Shown here piece after piece: positions 54,954 to 64,000 of a stretch of 64,000 bases of DNA (position 1 is its first letter; each line of letters begins with the position of its first letter). Both the position numbers and the translations under genes were made by a program. Location: contig NZ_QYUQ01000002.1 of the NCBI RefSeq assembly GCF_003590835.1, positions 4,154,001-4,218,000 on the forward strand. Direction: 5' to 3'. The notes beneath the pieces were generated by a model. The model saw nothing but the letters and a program-made list of their open reading frames with translations, had not been told where the DNA came from and did not search any database. This stretch comes from Noviherbaspirillum sedimenti (GTDB taxonomy: Bacteria > Pseudomonadota > Gammaproteobacteria > Burkholderiales > Burkholderiaceae_D).

Positions 54954-56075
54954 ATGCTGACCAAAGTAGCGAGTTCCCTCATCCTCTTGATCGCCGCAGG
55001 CCTGGTGTCTTCGGCGGCGATAGCCGCCCCCGGCGCCCACGGTCCCGGCGGCGAGCATCTGGACGCGCCGGCCTCCAGTAACGCTTCCGGCTTGGCGCGC
55101 CTGCCCGACGGTAGCGTCAACGTGCCCAAGCAGGCGCAGCGCCGCATGGCGATTCGCACCGTGATGGCGCACGAGGCGGAACACCCGCTGACTGTTGAAT
55201 TGAATGGCCGCATCGGCATCGACCCGAATGCCGGTGGCCGCGTGCAGGCACCTTATGCCGGGCGCATCGAGCCCGGTCCCAAGGGCTTGCCCGTGGCAGG
55301 CCAGCGCGTTGAAAAAGGCCAGCTGCTGGTGCGGGTGCGCCCAGTGGGGGAAGCCATCGAACGCGGCAACCAGCAGGCGCAACTGGCGGAAATACGCGCC
55401 AATCGCACCTTGGCGGCGCAACGGGTACAGCGCCTGGAATCGCTCGAAGGCACGGTGCCGCAAAAGGAAATCGAGGCGGCGCGTGCTGAACTGACGAGCC
55501 TCATCGGCCGCGAGCGGGCGGTGGGCGCCAGCATCGGCGGCAGTGAAGCCATCACGGCGTCGGCGTCGGGTATTGTCGCCTCGGCGAATGTCCTGAGCGG
55601 GCAGATCGTCGACGCGCGCGAAGTGCTGTTTGAAATCGTCGACCCGAACCGCATGGTCGTCGAGGCGACGACCACCGACGTCACGCTTGCCGGGCGGATC
55701 GCCGCGGCGACATTGACCGGCATCCCGGGTGTCGAACTGACGCTCTTGGGTGGCGGACGCAGTTTGCGGGACGGTGCGTTGCCGGTCAATTTCCGCGCCA
55801 GTGCAAAGGATGCTTCGCTTGCCATCGGCCAGCCGGTCACGGTCGTGGCCAAGCTTACCGACAAGGTCAAGGGCATTGCCTTGCCCGCCGAAGCCCTGGT
55901 GCGCAACCCCTCCAATGAACCGGTGGTCTGGATCAAGTCCGGCGCAGAACGCTTCATTGCGCAGCCGGTCGAGTCCAGGCCGCTCGATGCCAAGACTATT
56001 GTGGTGACAAAAGGTCTGGCTGCGGAAAACCGCGTGGTCGTGTCCGGCGCCTCCTTGATTAACCAGATCAGGTAG
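54954..56075 (+). CDS. Membrane fusion protein of a heavy-metal RND system (CzcB-like)
   Basis: This 373-residue adaptor has a signal peptide, the repeat [15 protein letters not shown] (about residues 24-38), a lipoyl half ([20 protein letters not shown]), a short coiled-coil hairpin rich in Arg/Gln/Glu ([20 protein letters not shown]) and beta-barrel/membrane-proximal parts ([20 protein letters not shown]). It links the pump to the CzcC-like channel. The ATG at 54954 has AGGA eight bases upstream, while the ATG at 54948 overlaps the previous stop. No added heavy-metal-binding domain is seen, unlike in CusB. Confidence 0.85.
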   Translation: MLTKVASSLILLIAAGLVSSAAIAAPGAHGPGGEHLDAPASSNASGLARLPDGSVNVPKQAQRRMAIRTVMAHEAEHPLTVELNGRIGIDPNAGGRVQAPYAGRIEPGPKGLPVAGQRVEKGQLLVRVRPVGEAIERGNQQAQLAEIRANRTLAAQRVQRLESLEGTVPQKEIEAARAELTSLIGRERAVGASIGGSEAITASASGIVASANVLSGQIVDAREVLFEIVDPNRMVVEATTTDVTLAGRIAAATLTGIPGVELTLLGGGRSLRDGALPVNFRASAKDASLAIGQPVTVVAKLTDKVKGIALPAEALVRNPSNEPVVWIKSGAERFIAQPVESRPLDAKTIVVTKGLAAENRVVVSGASLINQIR

Positions 56076-56085
56076 GGGCGAACAT

Positions 56086-59000
56086 ATGTTTAACTGGATC
56101 GTTCGTTTCAGCCTCACCAATCGCCTCTTTGTGTTGGCGGCTGCCGCGCTATTGGTGGTGTGGGGCTCGCTGATGGCAATGCGCACCCCGGTCGACGTTT
56201 TCCCGGACCTGAACAAGCCCCTGGTCACCGTCCTGACGGAAGCCGGCGGCATGGCGCCAGAAGAGGTCGAACAGCTGGTTTCCTTCCCCGTCGAGACATC
56301 CCTGAACGGCATGCCTGGCGTCACCCGCGTACGTTCCGTTTCGGGCGTCGGCTTGTCGATCGTTTATGCCGAGTTTGACTGGGGCACGGACATTTACCGC
56401 AACCGCCAGCTCGTTTCGGAACGGCTTGCGCTCGTCAAGGAACAGCTGCCCGGCGACATCGCCCCTGTCATGGGGCCGGTGTCGTCGATCATGGGCGAAG
56501 TGATGCTGATTGCGCTGCCCATCGACGTCTCGAATGCCGATCCGATGCAGGCACGCGAGTACGCGGACTTCGTCTTGCGGCCCAGGCTGTTGTCGATTCC
56601 CGGCGTTTCCCAGGTCATTCCGATCGGCGGCGACGTCAGGCAGTTGCGCGTCGAGCCCGACACGGCGCGCATGGCGCAGTTCAACGTGACGCTCGACCAG
56701 GTGAAGTCATCGCTGCAGGGCTTCGCGGCCAATACCAGCGGTGGATTCATCGACCTGAACAGCCGTGAATACCTGATTCGCAATCTTGGCCGGACCAACC
56801 GGCTGGAGGATGTGCAGGGCTTGCCGGTCGCTTACCGTGATGGCACGCCGATATTGCTGGAACAAGTGGCTACAGTCAGGTACGCACCGGCCTTCAAGCG
56901 GGGTGACGCCGGCATGAATGGCAAGCCGGCCGTCATCGTCAGCGTGCAAAAGCAGCCTGCGGCCGACACCGTGAAGCTGACGGAGGAAATCGAAACGGCA
57001 TTGTCCGAGCTGAAACAGGGGCTGCCAGCCGGGCTTGCGGCGCCTGAAGTGCTGTTCCGCCAGGCGAATTTCATCGAGGCGTCCATCAACAATGTCGTGG
57101 AAGCGTTGCGTGACGGCGCCATCCTGGTTGCCATCATCCTGTTCGCATTTCTGCTCAACTTCCGCACCACCGCCATTTCGCTGATTGCCATCCCGCTGTC
57201 GCTGGCCGTCACCATGGTCGTCTTCCATTTGCTGGGGCAGTCGATTAACGTAATGACACTGGGCGGCCTGGCGATTGCGATTGGCGAGCTGGTCGATGAT
57301 GCGGTCGTCGATGTGGAAAACATCTTGCGGCGCCTGAAGCAGCGGCGCACCGATGCCAATCCGCTGTCGGTGCTGGAAACCATCTGGCGGGCGTCCGTCG
57401 AGGTGCGGTCCGGCATCGTCTATGCCACGATCATCGTGGTGCTGGTGTTCGTGCCGCTGTTCGCCCTTCCGGGCATCGAAGGCCGCCTGTTTGCGCCGCT
57501 GGGCATCGCCTACATCGTCTCCATTCTGGCGTCGATGCTGGTGTCGATGACCGTCACCCCGGTCTTGGCGTACTACCTGTTGCCGGAGATGAAGCAACTG
57601 GCGCACGGCGACAGTCCGCTGGTCCGACGCATCAAGGCTTGGGATGCGCGTATTCTGGCGTGGTCGTTCCCGCGCACAAAAACCATCCTCGCGGTGGCCG
57701 CCGTCGCAGTCATTGTGGCTGCCGCATCGGTGCCGTTCTTTCCGCGTGCCTTCCTGCCGCCGTTTAATGAGGGCTCGCTGGTGATGGGGATGACGTTCAC
57801 GCCCGGGACCTCGCTGGCCGAAGCCAACCGCATGGGGGCACTGGCGGAAACGCTGGTCAAGGAAGTCCCCGAGGTCATCAAGGTGGGGCGGCGCACCGGA
57901 CGCGCCGAACTCGATGAGCATGCGGAAGGCGTGCACTCGGCGGAAATCGACGTCGACCTGAAACGCTCCGAACGAGACCGGGAAGCGGTGATGGCGGATA
58001 TCCGGGCGCGCCTTGCCGTCATTCCGGCATCCATCGCCATCAGCCAGCCGATTTCGCACCGGCTGGACCACCTGCTTTCCGGGGTGCGGGCGCAAATCGC
58101 CTTGAAAATCTATGGCGATGACCTCGATACCTTGCGCGGGCTTGCCGAAGGCTTGCGCGGCAAGTTGGCCAGTGTGCCGGGACTGGTCGATTTGTCAGTC
58201 GAGCGGCAAGTGCTCATTCCGCAAATCAAGGTGCGGGTCGATTATCGGAAAGCAGCGCAATACGGCTTGTCGCCTGGGCAGATACTGACGGCATTGCAAT
58301 CGCTCTCGGAAGGGGAACGCATCACCCAGGTCGTCGATGGCCCGCGCCGCTTCGACTTGATGGTCCGCTTGCCGGACGATAGCCGCTCGCCGCAGGATTT
58401 GGCGCGTGTCATGCTTGACAGCCCGGCGGGCCGGATTCCCTTGTCCTCGGTTGCGACTGTAGAGGAAGGGGACGGGCCGAACCAGATCGGCCGGGAAAAC
58501 GGCCGGCGCCGCATCGTGGTGTATGCCAATACCGACGGCTCGGACATGTCACGTGTCATTGCGGATGTGCGCAAGGCGATTGCCGCAACGCCGCTCCCCG
58601 GAAGCTACTTCGTCAGTATCGAAGGGCAGTTCCAGGCGCAGGAGCAGGCAATGCAGCTGATTGTGGGCTTGTCGCTGGCATCGCTTGCCATGATTTTCCT
58701 GGTGCTGTACTCGCGCTACAAATCCGGCGTGCTGGCCCTGGTCATCATGGGGAATATTCCCTTTGCACTGATTGGCAGTGTCATTGCGATGTGGATTGCC
58801 GGGGTGTCGCTCTCAGTGGCGTCGATGGTGGGCTTCATCACGCTGGCGGGCATTGCGACGCGTAATGGCATTCTGAAGGTCAGCCACTACATCAACTTGT
58901 GCAAGTTCGAAGGCGAGACCTTCGGCATGCCGATGATTGTGCGCGGCTCGCTGGAACGGCTGACGCCGGTGCTGATGACGGCGCTGGTAGCGGCCTTTGC

Positions 59001-59190
59001 GCTGGTGCCCTTGCTCCTGGCGGCGGATGCTCCCGGCAAGGAAATCCTGCATCCGGTTGCGGTGGTGATTTTTGGCGGCCTCGTCAGCTCGACGATCCTG
59101 GATTCGCTGCTGACCCCGCTGATTTTCTGGCTGGTCGGCCGCAAGCCGCTGGAAGCGCTTGTTGCAGGTGAAGCGAAGGAAGCGTATTAA
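56086..59190 (+). CDS. Heavy-metal RND efflux pump (CzcA family)
   Basis: This 1034-residue inner-membrane pump of the heavy-metal RND group begins [20 protein letters not shown]. The segment-4 motif is [20 protein letters not shown] (near residue 392), which differs both from the DFG-type of Zn/Co/Cd pumps and from the [12 protein letters not shown] form of CusA. Two aspartates in the centre may relay protons. The metal specificity is therefore uncertain. The gene follows its adaptor by 10 bases. Full length, no frameshift. Confidence 0.9.
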   Translation: MFNWIVRFSLTNRLFVLAAAALLVVWGSLMAMRTPVDVFPDLNKPLVTVLTEAGGMAPEEVEQLVSFPVETSLNGMPGVTRVRSVSGVGLSIVYAEFDWGTDIYRNRQLVSERLALVKEQLPGDIAPVMGPVSSIMGEVMLIALPIDVSNADPMQAREYADFVLRPRLLSIPGVSQVIPIGGDVRQLRVEPDTARMAQFNVTLDQVKSSLQGFAANTSGGFIDLNSREYLIRNLGRTNRLEDVQGLPVAYRDGTPILLEQVATVRYAPAFKRGDAGMNGKPAVIVSVQKQPAADTVKLTEEIETALSELKQGLPAGLAAPEVLFRQANFIEASINNVVEALRDGAILVAIILFAFLLNFRTTAISLIAIPLSLAVTMVVFHLLGQSINVMTLGGLAIAIGELVDDAVVDVENILRRLKQRRTDANPLSVLETIWRASVEVRSGIVYATIIVVLVFVPLFALPGIEGRLFAPLGIAYIVSILASMLVSMTVTPVLAYYLLPEMKQLAHGDSPLVRRIKAWDARILAWSFPRTKTILAVAAVAVIVAAASVPFFPRAFLPPFNEGSLVMGMTFTPGTSLAEANRMGALAETLVKEVPEVIKVGRRTGRAELDEHAEGVHSAEIDVDLKRSERDREAVMADIRARLAVIPASIAISQPISHRLDHLLSGVRAQIALKIYGDDLDTLRGLAEGLRGKLASVPGLVDLSVERQVLIPQIKVRVDYRKAAQYGLSPGQILTALQSLSEGERITQVVDGPRRFDLMVRLPDDSRSPQDLARVMLDSPAGRIPLSSVATVEEGDGPNQIGRENGRRRIVVYANTDGSDMSRVIADVRKAIAATPLPGSYFVSIEGQFQAQEQAMQLIVGLSLASLAMIFLVLYSRYKSGVLALVIMGNIPFALIGSVIAMWIAGVSLSVASMVGFITLAGIATRNGILKVSHYINLCKFEGETFGMPMIVRGSLERLTPVLMTALVAAFALVPLLLAADAPGKEILHPVAVVIFGGLVSSTILDSLLTPLIFWLVGRKPLEALVAGEAKEAY

Positions 59191-59246
59191 AAATGGGTTA
59201 TTGCAGCGGCGCCCATCACAGAGCCGCTGCATTCAAGGAGAAGGCA

Positions 59247-59621
59247 ATGAAAAAACTGATGGCATTTGTGGCAATGGCGGCGGCAGTAGCCGTTTCGGGC
59301 AACGTTTGGGCACACGGCGACAAGCCCAAGCACGGCGGCATCGTTCAGTCCGCCAGTGACCTGGGCTTCGAACTGGTCAACAAGGATGGCAAGGCGACAA
59401 TTTATGTCGAAGACCATGGCAAGCCCTTGTCCACATCCGGCGCCACCGGCAAGCTGACGGTACTGAACGGCGCTGAAAAGACTGAAATCGCACTCGAGCC
59501 AAGCGGCGAGAATGCCCTGGTTACCAAGGGCGAGGCAAAGCTGGCGAAAGGAACGAAAGCGATTGCGGCTGTGACGTTCGCGGACAAGAAGACTGTGAAC
59601 GTGCGGTTTCCGGTGAAATAA
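59247..59621 (+). CDS. Small exported protein after the RND pump
   Basis: This 124-residue protein has a signal peptide ending near GNVWAHGD, a short mature start with HGDKPKHGG (possible metal binding) and a beta-rich, Lys-rich body (GELVNKDG-type strands; KLTVLNGAEKTEIALEPSGE). ATG at 59247 follows AAGGAGAAGG. It is likely a periplasmic accessory of the pump by position. I do not recognise a named family. Confidence 0.75.
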   Translation: MKKLMAFVAMAAAVAVSGNVWAHGDKPKHGGIVQSASDLGFELVNKDGKATIYVEDHGKPLSTSGATGKLTVLNGAEKTEIALEPSGENALVTKGEAKLAKGTKAIAAVTFADKKTVNVRFPVK

Positions 59622-59704
59622 AGCCTCGACGGGTGTCAGCGTAGCTGCCGGTTAAGCTGTGCTGGCATCTGCGGCCAGCGGAAAATCCGGTTCGGCGTAT
59701 CGCT

Positions 59705-59917
59705 TTAGCCGCAGCATCCGCGCTGCTCTTGAATGGGTGGACATTTCACCGAGCCATAGGAGCAATAGACGCAGCAGTCTCCGGCCTTCGGGCGCAGGAC
59801 TTTCTTGCAGTTCTCGCATTCATAATAAAACTGGCAGGCATCTGTCGGCATCGTTTCCTGCTTGGCGAATCCGCAGTACGGACAGGTAAGAACGGAATTG
59901 AGAGTAACGGTTGTCAT
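59705..59917 (-). CDS. GDCCVxC-domain small cysteine-rich protein
   Basis: This 70-residue protein has nine or more cysteines: LTCPYCGFAKQE, YYECENCKKVL, then GDCCVYCSYGSVKCPPIQ and a terminal CC. The GDCCVxC motif defines a family whose members are sometimes selenoproteins and often lie in mercury or metal clusters. The pairs look like zinc-ribbon or metal-binding sites. It lies 46 bases after the MerR-type gene on the same strand, so it is co-transcribed. The ATG at 59917 is chosen over the longer frame, which overlaps that regulator. Confidence 0.85.
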   Translation of the reverse strand: MTTVTLNSVLTCPYCGFAKQETMPTDACQFYYECENCKKVLRPKAGDCCVYCSYGSVKCPPIQEQRGCCG

Positions 59918-59963
59918 TTCGGTTAAGGATCCAGTCGGTCCGTCATTGATCTGATGCTGAATG

Positions 59964-60386
59964 TTAAGTATGACACGCACATTCGTGATTTCCTGCAGAC
60001 TCGGATAAATTCTGGATGATGGCGCATTCCTGAACAGAGTGCGGTTCGCCACATTGGTCACGCAAGCTTGTCAGCTGCGTCTCCAGGGTGCGTAACGTAT
60101 CCATTTGCGCCCGGATGCGTTCAATGTGATGGTCCAGCAGTTCGTTCACGCCCTGGCACCCTGTCGTTGGATTGCCCTTGAGTTCAAGCAGGACGCGAAT
60201 GTCGGCAAGCGACATTTGCAGCGACCGGCAATGGCGGATGAATTGCAAACGCTCCTGATGTTCTTCCCTGTATTCACGATAACCCGCAGCATTCCTCGCC
60301 GGCTCAGCCAGCAAGCCCGATTTCTCGTAATACCGGACGGTTTCGATCTCGGTGCCGGTACGTTTTGCCAATTCACCAATTCGCAT
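59964..60386 (-). CDS. MerR-family Cd(II)/Pb(II)-responsive regulator (CadR/PbrR type)
   Basis: This 140-residue regulator has the N-terminal MerR helix-turn-helix (MRIGELAKRTGTEIETVRYY) and a dimer helix. Candidate metal ligands are Cys77 (TTGCQGV), Cys112 (RDQCGEPHSVQE) and Cys121, the layout of PbrR/CadR proteins, plus a terminal HECACHT. It should activate the divergent promoter at 60407-60437 when bound to cadmium, lead or zinc. It is transcribed with the GDCCVxC gene. Confidence 0.9.
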   Translation of the reverse strand: MRIGELAKRTGTEIETVRYYEKSGLLAEPARNAAGYREYREEHQERLQFIRHCRSLQMSLADIRVLLELKGNPTTGCQGVNELLDHHIERIRAQMDTLRTLETQLTSLRDQCGEPHSVQECAIIQNLSESAGNHECACHT

Positions 60387-60406
60387 GGAAATCTCCCAAA
60401 TAGTGC

Positions 60407-60437
60407 TTGACCCTGTAGCGACTACGGGGTTTTAAAT
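60407..60437 (+). promoter_or_regulatory. MerR-type promoter for the CDF transporter
   Basis: The -35 TTGACC (60407-60412) and -10 TTAAAT (60432-60437) are separated by 19 bp. The dyad ACCCTGTAG-CGA-CTACGGGGT (60410-60430) has 9-bp arms with one mismatch, the usual CadR/PbrR/ZntR operator form. It lies between the divergent regulator and the transporter. Confidence 0.9.
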
Positions 60438-60462
60438 GCCACTATACCTAAAGGAGAATCCA

Positions 60463-61122
60463 ATGTCTGCATGTTGCTCGGGAGGCTGCTCCTCCACAAA
60501 ACCGCCCGTAGACCCGACGTATCGCAGAATCCTGTGGATTGCCCTGTTCGTCAATGCCGGCATGTTCGGCGTTGAGCTGCTCAGCGGGTGGGCTGCTGGT
60601 TCAGTCTCCCTGTTGGCCGATGCCGTTGATTTTTTCGGCGATGCGGCGAATTATGCCGTCTCCTTATTTGTTCTTGGGCTGGCGCCAATCTGGCGTTCCC
60701 GCACTGCCCTGGTCAAGGGCGTGACCATGGGTGGTTATGGATTTTTCGTACTTGCCATGTCAGCGTGGAATCTCAACGCGGGAACCGTTCCTGAAGCGTC
60801 AACCATGGGCAAAATTGGTTTTCTGGCTTTGGCCGCCAACGTCTTCGTCGCCATCCTGTTATTTGTCTATCGTAATGGCGATTCGAACATGCGGTCGGTC
60901 TGGCTTTGCTCGCGAAACGACGCCATTGGCAATGTGGCCGTATTGCTGGCAGCCTGGGGGGTGTTCGGCACTGGCGCAGGCTGGCCCGATTTGCTGGTCG
61001 CTACCGTTATGGGTGTTCTTGGCTTAAGCGCGGCACGTTCCGTGATTGCGCAGGCACGACGCGAGTTGACATCAGAAGCCGCTCTTGTGGCATTGCGACC
61101 CGACACCACCACCACCGAGTAG
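60463..61122 (+). CDS. CDF-family cation transporter with Cys-rich N-terminus
   Basis: This 219-residue inner-membrane protein has five or six membrane segments and begins MSACCSGGCSSTKPP with a cysteine cluster that may collect metal. The transport-site residues are unusual: DAVDFFGD (Asp53, Asp56, Asp60) in the second segment and RNDAIGN (Asp153, Asn157) in the fifth, instead of the His-Asp pairs of zinc transporters. It probably exports a divalent cation such as Cd, Pb or Zn from the cytoplasm. ATG at 60463 has AAAGGAGA upstream. The regulator at 59964 controls it. Confidence 0.85.
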   Translation: MSACCSGGCSSTKPPVDPTYRRILWIALFVNAGMFGVELLSGWAAGSVSLLADAVDFFGDAANYAVSLFVLGLAPIWRSRTALVKGVTMGGYGFFVLAMSAWNLNAGTVPEASTMGKIGFLALAANVFVAILLFVYRNGDSNMRSVWLCSRNDAIGNVAVLLAAWGVFGTGAGWPDLLVATVMGVLGLSAARSVIAQARRELTSEAALVALRPDTTTTE

Positions 61123-61145
61123 TCATCAATGTTATTATTTCACCC

Positions 61146-61496
61146 GTGAAAAAACTGCTCATGATTTTGTTGTTGACGATTTTGCCGCTCCAGTATTCCT
61201 GGGCAGCGGCAGCCGTCTATTGCGAGCATGAGCAAGGGCATGTTGCGCATTTTGGCCACCATGGTCATCAGCATCAGGCGCACGCCGATAAATCGGATGC
61301 GGAAGACCAGGGCACTTCCAAGCAATTCCATAGCGATTGCGAGTATTGCCAATTTGCTGGCCAGACACCGTTTATCGCAGTGGCGCCGACGATCGGGCAA
61401 CCGGAACCCACAAGTCATCCGGGACTTTTACTCCTATCCTTCACCTCCCACATCGAAGACGGCCCCAGTCGGCCTGACAGGATGCTCGTCGCGTAA
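61146..61496 (+). CDS. czcI: CzcI-like exported leader protein of the second czc system
   Basis: This 116-residue protein begins at GTG (KKLLMILLLTILPLQYSWAA signal peptide). The mature part starts AVYCEHEQGHVAHFGHHGHQ and has a second CEYCQFAG cysteine pair. This is typical CzcI wording. It is 23 bases after the CDF gene and precedes czcC and czcB, as in the czcICBA order. No ribosome-binding site is obvious; an ATG at 61161 is a possible alternative start. Confidence 0.85.
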   Translation: MKKLLMILLLTILPLQYSWAAAAVYCEHEQGHVAHFGHHGHQHQAHADKSDAEDQGTSKQFHSDCEYCQFAGQTPFIAVAPTIGQPEPTSHPGLLLLSFTSHIEDGPSRPDRMLVA

Positions 61497-61576
61497 CGCG
61501 GCGAGACAGTCAAGCATTTCTTCTCTACGTAGTATCTGACGTCTCGTCGAATTCCTTCCCTTATTTGGAGAATTCG

Positions 61577-62866
61577 ATGTACCGGTATTTATTGCCATTC
61601 ACGCTCGTGGCGCTTGGTTTGCCTGTCTTTGCGCAAACCGAGCTCCCAGGAGCCAGCCGTATTGAATCAGCCCCAGCCACCGCAAACCGCGTTGTCGAAG
61701 CGGCCGGCCCATTGACGCTGCAGGCAGCGATGAGCATGGCGCTGGGCGCCAATCCTGAATTATCGGCGGCACGGTATGAGCTGCAGGCAGTGGAGGGCGC
61801 GGTCTTGCAGGCCGGCATCCTGCCGAATCCATCTCTGGAACTCGGCGTGGAAGATACGCGCCGGGAAACCCGTGAAACCACCGTGCAATTGAGCCAGCCT
61901 ATCGAGCTGGGCGGCAAGCGAGGCGCGCGGGTGCAAGCAGCGGAGCGGGGCCGCGATGCCGCGCAAGCCGAGCTCAACGCCCGGCACGCCGACATACGCG
62001 CTGCCGTCATCACGACATTCTTCGAGGTGCTGGCAGCACAGGAACGGCTCAGCCTGGCCGAAAATTCCGCGGAGCTGGCAAAACGCGCAACAAATGCCGC
62101 GTCCAGGCGTGTTGCTGCCGGCAAGGTTTCGCCCGTTGAAGAAACCAAAGCCCGGGTGGCTGAATCAGGTATTCGGTTTGAACTGGTCCAGGCCAGGAGC
62201 GAACTGGCAACTGCCCGCAAGCACCTGGCTGCCCTGTGGGGCAATCCATCCCCGCGCTTTGTACGCGCCGAAGGACAACTGGATGCCTTGCCGGTTTTGC
62301 CTGAGAAGACGGCGTTGTCAGTGCGTCTGGCTACTGCGCCGGCCCTGGTCCGTGCGCGTGTCGAAGTCGACCGGCGGCAGGCAATGGCGCAAGTCGAACG
62401 CAGCCGGCGCATTCCCGACGTGACGCTGAACCTGGGAGTCAAGCGATCGCAAGAGTTGGGGCGCAACCAGGCCATTGTCGGCGTGTCGATTCCATTGCCG
62501 CTGTTTGACAGAAACCAGGGCAATATCCTGGAGGCCTTGCGTCGTACCGACAAGGCGCGCGATGAACTCGCCTTCGCGGAAACCCGCCTGCACAACGAGC
62601 TTGCCCAGGCCTTTGAAAAACTGGATGTCGCTCGACAGGAAACCGACGCATTGCGGCAAGAGGTCTTGCCGGGTGCGCAGAGCGCTTATGACGCCGCGAC
62701 CAAGGGATTCGAAGCCGGCAAATTCGCTTTCCTGGATGTCCTCGATGCGCAGCGCACGCTGTTGCAAGCCAAATCCCAATATCTGCGTGCACTGACTGAA
62801 GCGCACCGCGCAGCGGCCGAAATCGAGCGGATTCTTGGCGAACCCGTGCAGGCAAACAAGCAGTAA
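61577..62866 (+). CDS. czcC: CzcC-type outer-membrane efflux protein
   Basis: This 429-residue protein has a signal peptide ending near PVFAQTEL and two TolC-type repeats: LTLQAAMSMALGANPELSAA with LGVEDTRRETRETTVQLSQP, and later VSIPLPLFDRNQGNILEALR. The latter block is characteristic of CzcC. It would form the outer-membrane part of a Co/Zn/Cd efflux system with the following czcB. GGAG lies upstream of the ATG at 61577. Confidence 0.9.
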   Translation: MYRYLLPFTLVALGLPVFAQTELPGASRIESAPATANRVVEAAGPLTLQAAMSMALGANPELSAARYELQAVEGAVLQAGILPNPSLELGVEDTRRETRETTVQLSQPIELGGKRGARVQAAERGRDAAQAELNARHADIRAAVITTFFEVLAAQERLSLAENSAELAKRATNAASRRVAAGKVSPVEETKARVAESGIRFELVQARSELATARKHLAALWGNPSPRFVRAEGQLDALPVLPEKTALSVRLATAPALVRARVEVDRRQAMAQVERSRRIPDVTLNLGVKRSQELGRNQAIVGVSIPLPLFDRNQGNILEALRRTDKARDELAFAETRLHNELAQAFEKLDVARQETDALRQEVLPGAQSAYDAATKGFEAGKFAFLDVLDAQRTLLQAKSQYLRALTEAHRAAAEIERILGEPVQANKQ

Positions 62867-62875
62867 GAGTCCGAT

Positions 62876-64000
62876 ATGAAAATCAATCTCACGAAAAAAC
62901 AATCCCTTTCCATTCTTGCCATCGTTGCTGTCGGCATCCTGCTGGGTGCTCTCATCCTGATGACGGGTGGCACCAAGCCTGAATCAGGCGAGGATGCGCA
63001 CGGCCACGGCCCGGCCCGGGCCGGCCAGCATGCCGACGCCAAAGGCAGGGACAAACATGCCGACGACGAGCATGGCCATGGCGAAGGCCGCGAAGCGGAG
63101 CACGGAAAAGACCCGCATGCGGGGGAAGAAGCTGCAGAGGGGAAGGTAGAGCTGGATGATGCCCGCATCAAGGCTGCCGGCATCACGGTGGCCAAAGCCG
63201 GGCCGGCGAAGATAGGGAGCGTCATCACGCTGCCGGGTGAAATCCGCTTCAACGAAGACAGGACGGCCCATGTCGTCCCCCGGCTCGCCGGCGTCGTGGA
63301 AAGCGTTCGCGTGAATCTTGGCGAGCAAGTCAAAAAAGGCCAGGTGCTTGCTGTGATCGCCAGCAGCGATCTGGCTGAACAGCGCGCGACGCTGCTTTCC
63401 GCACAAAAGCGCCTGGCACTGGCAAAGACAACCCATGCACGCGAGAAGGCGCTTTGGCAGGAAAAAATCTCGGCGGAACAGGATTACCTGCAGGCACAGC
63501 AAGCCATGAGCGAAGCCGAAATTGCCGTGCGAAATGCACAGGAAAAACTGAGCGCCATCGGTGCAACCGGGAAGTTTTCCAGCGACCTCAATCGTTACGA
63601 GATACGCGCGCCATTCGATGGCATGGTGATGGAAAAGCATCTCTCGCTGGGCGAGGCAGTCAAGGAAGATGCCAGCATCTTCACGATTTCCGACCTGTCC
63701 ACCGTCTGGGCCGAAATTGCCGTACCGGCATCCAACCTGAATGCCGTACGGGTCGGCGGCAATGTGACCATCCGGGCGACGGCATTTGATGCCAGGGCAA
63801 CCGGCAAGATTGCCTATGTCGGCGCTTTGCTGGGCGAGCAGACACGCGTCGCCAAGGCGCGTGTCGTCCTGGCCAACCCGGACCTGGCCTGGCGTCCCGG
63901 CTTGTTCGTGAATGTCGACATCGTTTCCAGTCAGGCCGATGCCGCTGTGACGGTGGCATCGGATGCGGTCCAGACCCACGAGGACAAGCCGGTCATCTTC
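62876..64000 (+). CDS. czcB: CzcB-type membrane fusion protein, cut by the window end
   Basis: ATG at 62876 begins MKINLTKKQSLSILAIVAVG (membrane anchor), and the frame stays open to base 64000, giving 375 residues without a stop. A long His/Asp-rich region follows (DAHGHGPARAGQHADAKGR, DDEHGHGEGREAEHGKDPH), then the CzcB body with VELDDARIKAAGITVAKAG, RLAGVVESVRVNLGEQVKKG and YEIRAPFDGMVMEKHLSLGE. It is the periplasmic adaptor of the czc pump; czcA should follow outside the window. Confidence 0.93.
   Translation, partial: MKINLTKKQSLSILAIVAVGILLGALILMTGGTKPESGEDAHGHGPARAGQHADAKGRDKHADDEHGHGEGREAEHGKDPHAGEEAAEGKVELDDARIKAAGITVAKAGPAKIGSVITLPGEIRFNEDRTAHVVPRLAGVVESVRVNLGEQVKKGQVLAVIASSDLAEQRATLLSAQKRLALAKTTHAREKALWQEKISAEQDYLQAQQAMSEAEIAVRNAQEKLSAIGATGKFSSDLNRYEIRAPFDGMVMEKHLSLGEAVKEDASIFTISDLSTVWAEIAVPASNLNAVRVGGNVTIRATAFDARATGKIAYVGALLGEQTRVAKARVVLANPDLAWRPGLFVNVDIVSSQADAAVTVASDAVQTHEDKPVIF

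Noticed and set aside
54813..56324. Open frame of 503 codons on the minus strand
   Set aside because: It crosses three coupled plus-strand genes of the RND operon and shows no domain.

Overview
The window is chromosomal DNA of a betaproteobacterium, most likely of the Burkholderiales (Oxalobacteraceae-like). The basis is moderately high GC coding DNA, a CopK-type copper protein, CzcI-type leader genes, a PbrR/CadR-type MerR regulator and protein wording typical of that order. The assignment is by recognition only; no rRNA or other marker gene is present.

Bases 1-5808 hold central acyl-CoA metabolism: the end of etfB, a small conserved-looking ORF, etfA, adenylate kinase, a PcaF-type 3-oxoadipyl-CoA thiolase and a hotdog thioesterase. 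An IS110-family element of the IS1111 group (about 574-2018) sits between the ancestral ribosome-binding site of etfA and its start codon. Its right end carries a readable bridge-RNA architecture. Two internal loops hold guide segments, one pair matching the etfA insertion site and the other pair matching the element's own ends.

Bases 6003-30731 form a catabolic island for a hydrophobic, probably aromatic or terpenoid/steroid-like carboxylic substrate that I cannot name. It encodes LuxE- and LuxC-like acid-to-aldehyde enzymes, two MFS transporters, a DUF35 plus thiolase-like pair that looks like an Ltp2-type aldolase, a CaiB-type CoA transferase, an amidohydrolase, a flavin reductase fused to a MarR-like domain, and a LysR regulator. 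It also carries a DUF1302/DUF1329/YCF48/MMPL envelope transport set, an epoxide hydrolase, a Tat-exported DUF6473-like protein, a GMC oxidoreductase and a cupin dioxygenase-like protein. Six copies of a 15-bp palindrome (consensus GCATAACTGTTATGC) lie in front of every transcription unit. Four of them overlap the -10 of a promoter with the same TTGACT/A, 17 bp, TAnnAT layout, and a fifth sits beside a matching -35. This points to one repressor-controlled regulon.

Bases 31111-32432 are a junction: an internally deleted remnant of an ETF:ubiquinone oxidoreductase gene and a fumarylacetoacetate-hydrolase-family gene.

Bases 32560-64000 are a heavy-metal resistance island. A rightward copper/silver operon (cusC, cusB, cusA, copK, a CusF-like gene and a solitary Rieske gene) converges on a leftward copper operon. 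The leftward operon contains a TolC-type lipoprotein, a multicopper oxidase, a cupredoxin, DUF411, CusF, the CopA ATPase and a permuted ATP-grasp enzyme, and it starts at a textbook CueR-type promoter. Chromate genes chrB-chrA follow. Then come a czcI-led RND system, a CadR/PbrR-type regulator with a GDCCVxC protein, a divergent CDF transporter, and a second czcI-czcC-czcB set that runs off the right end.
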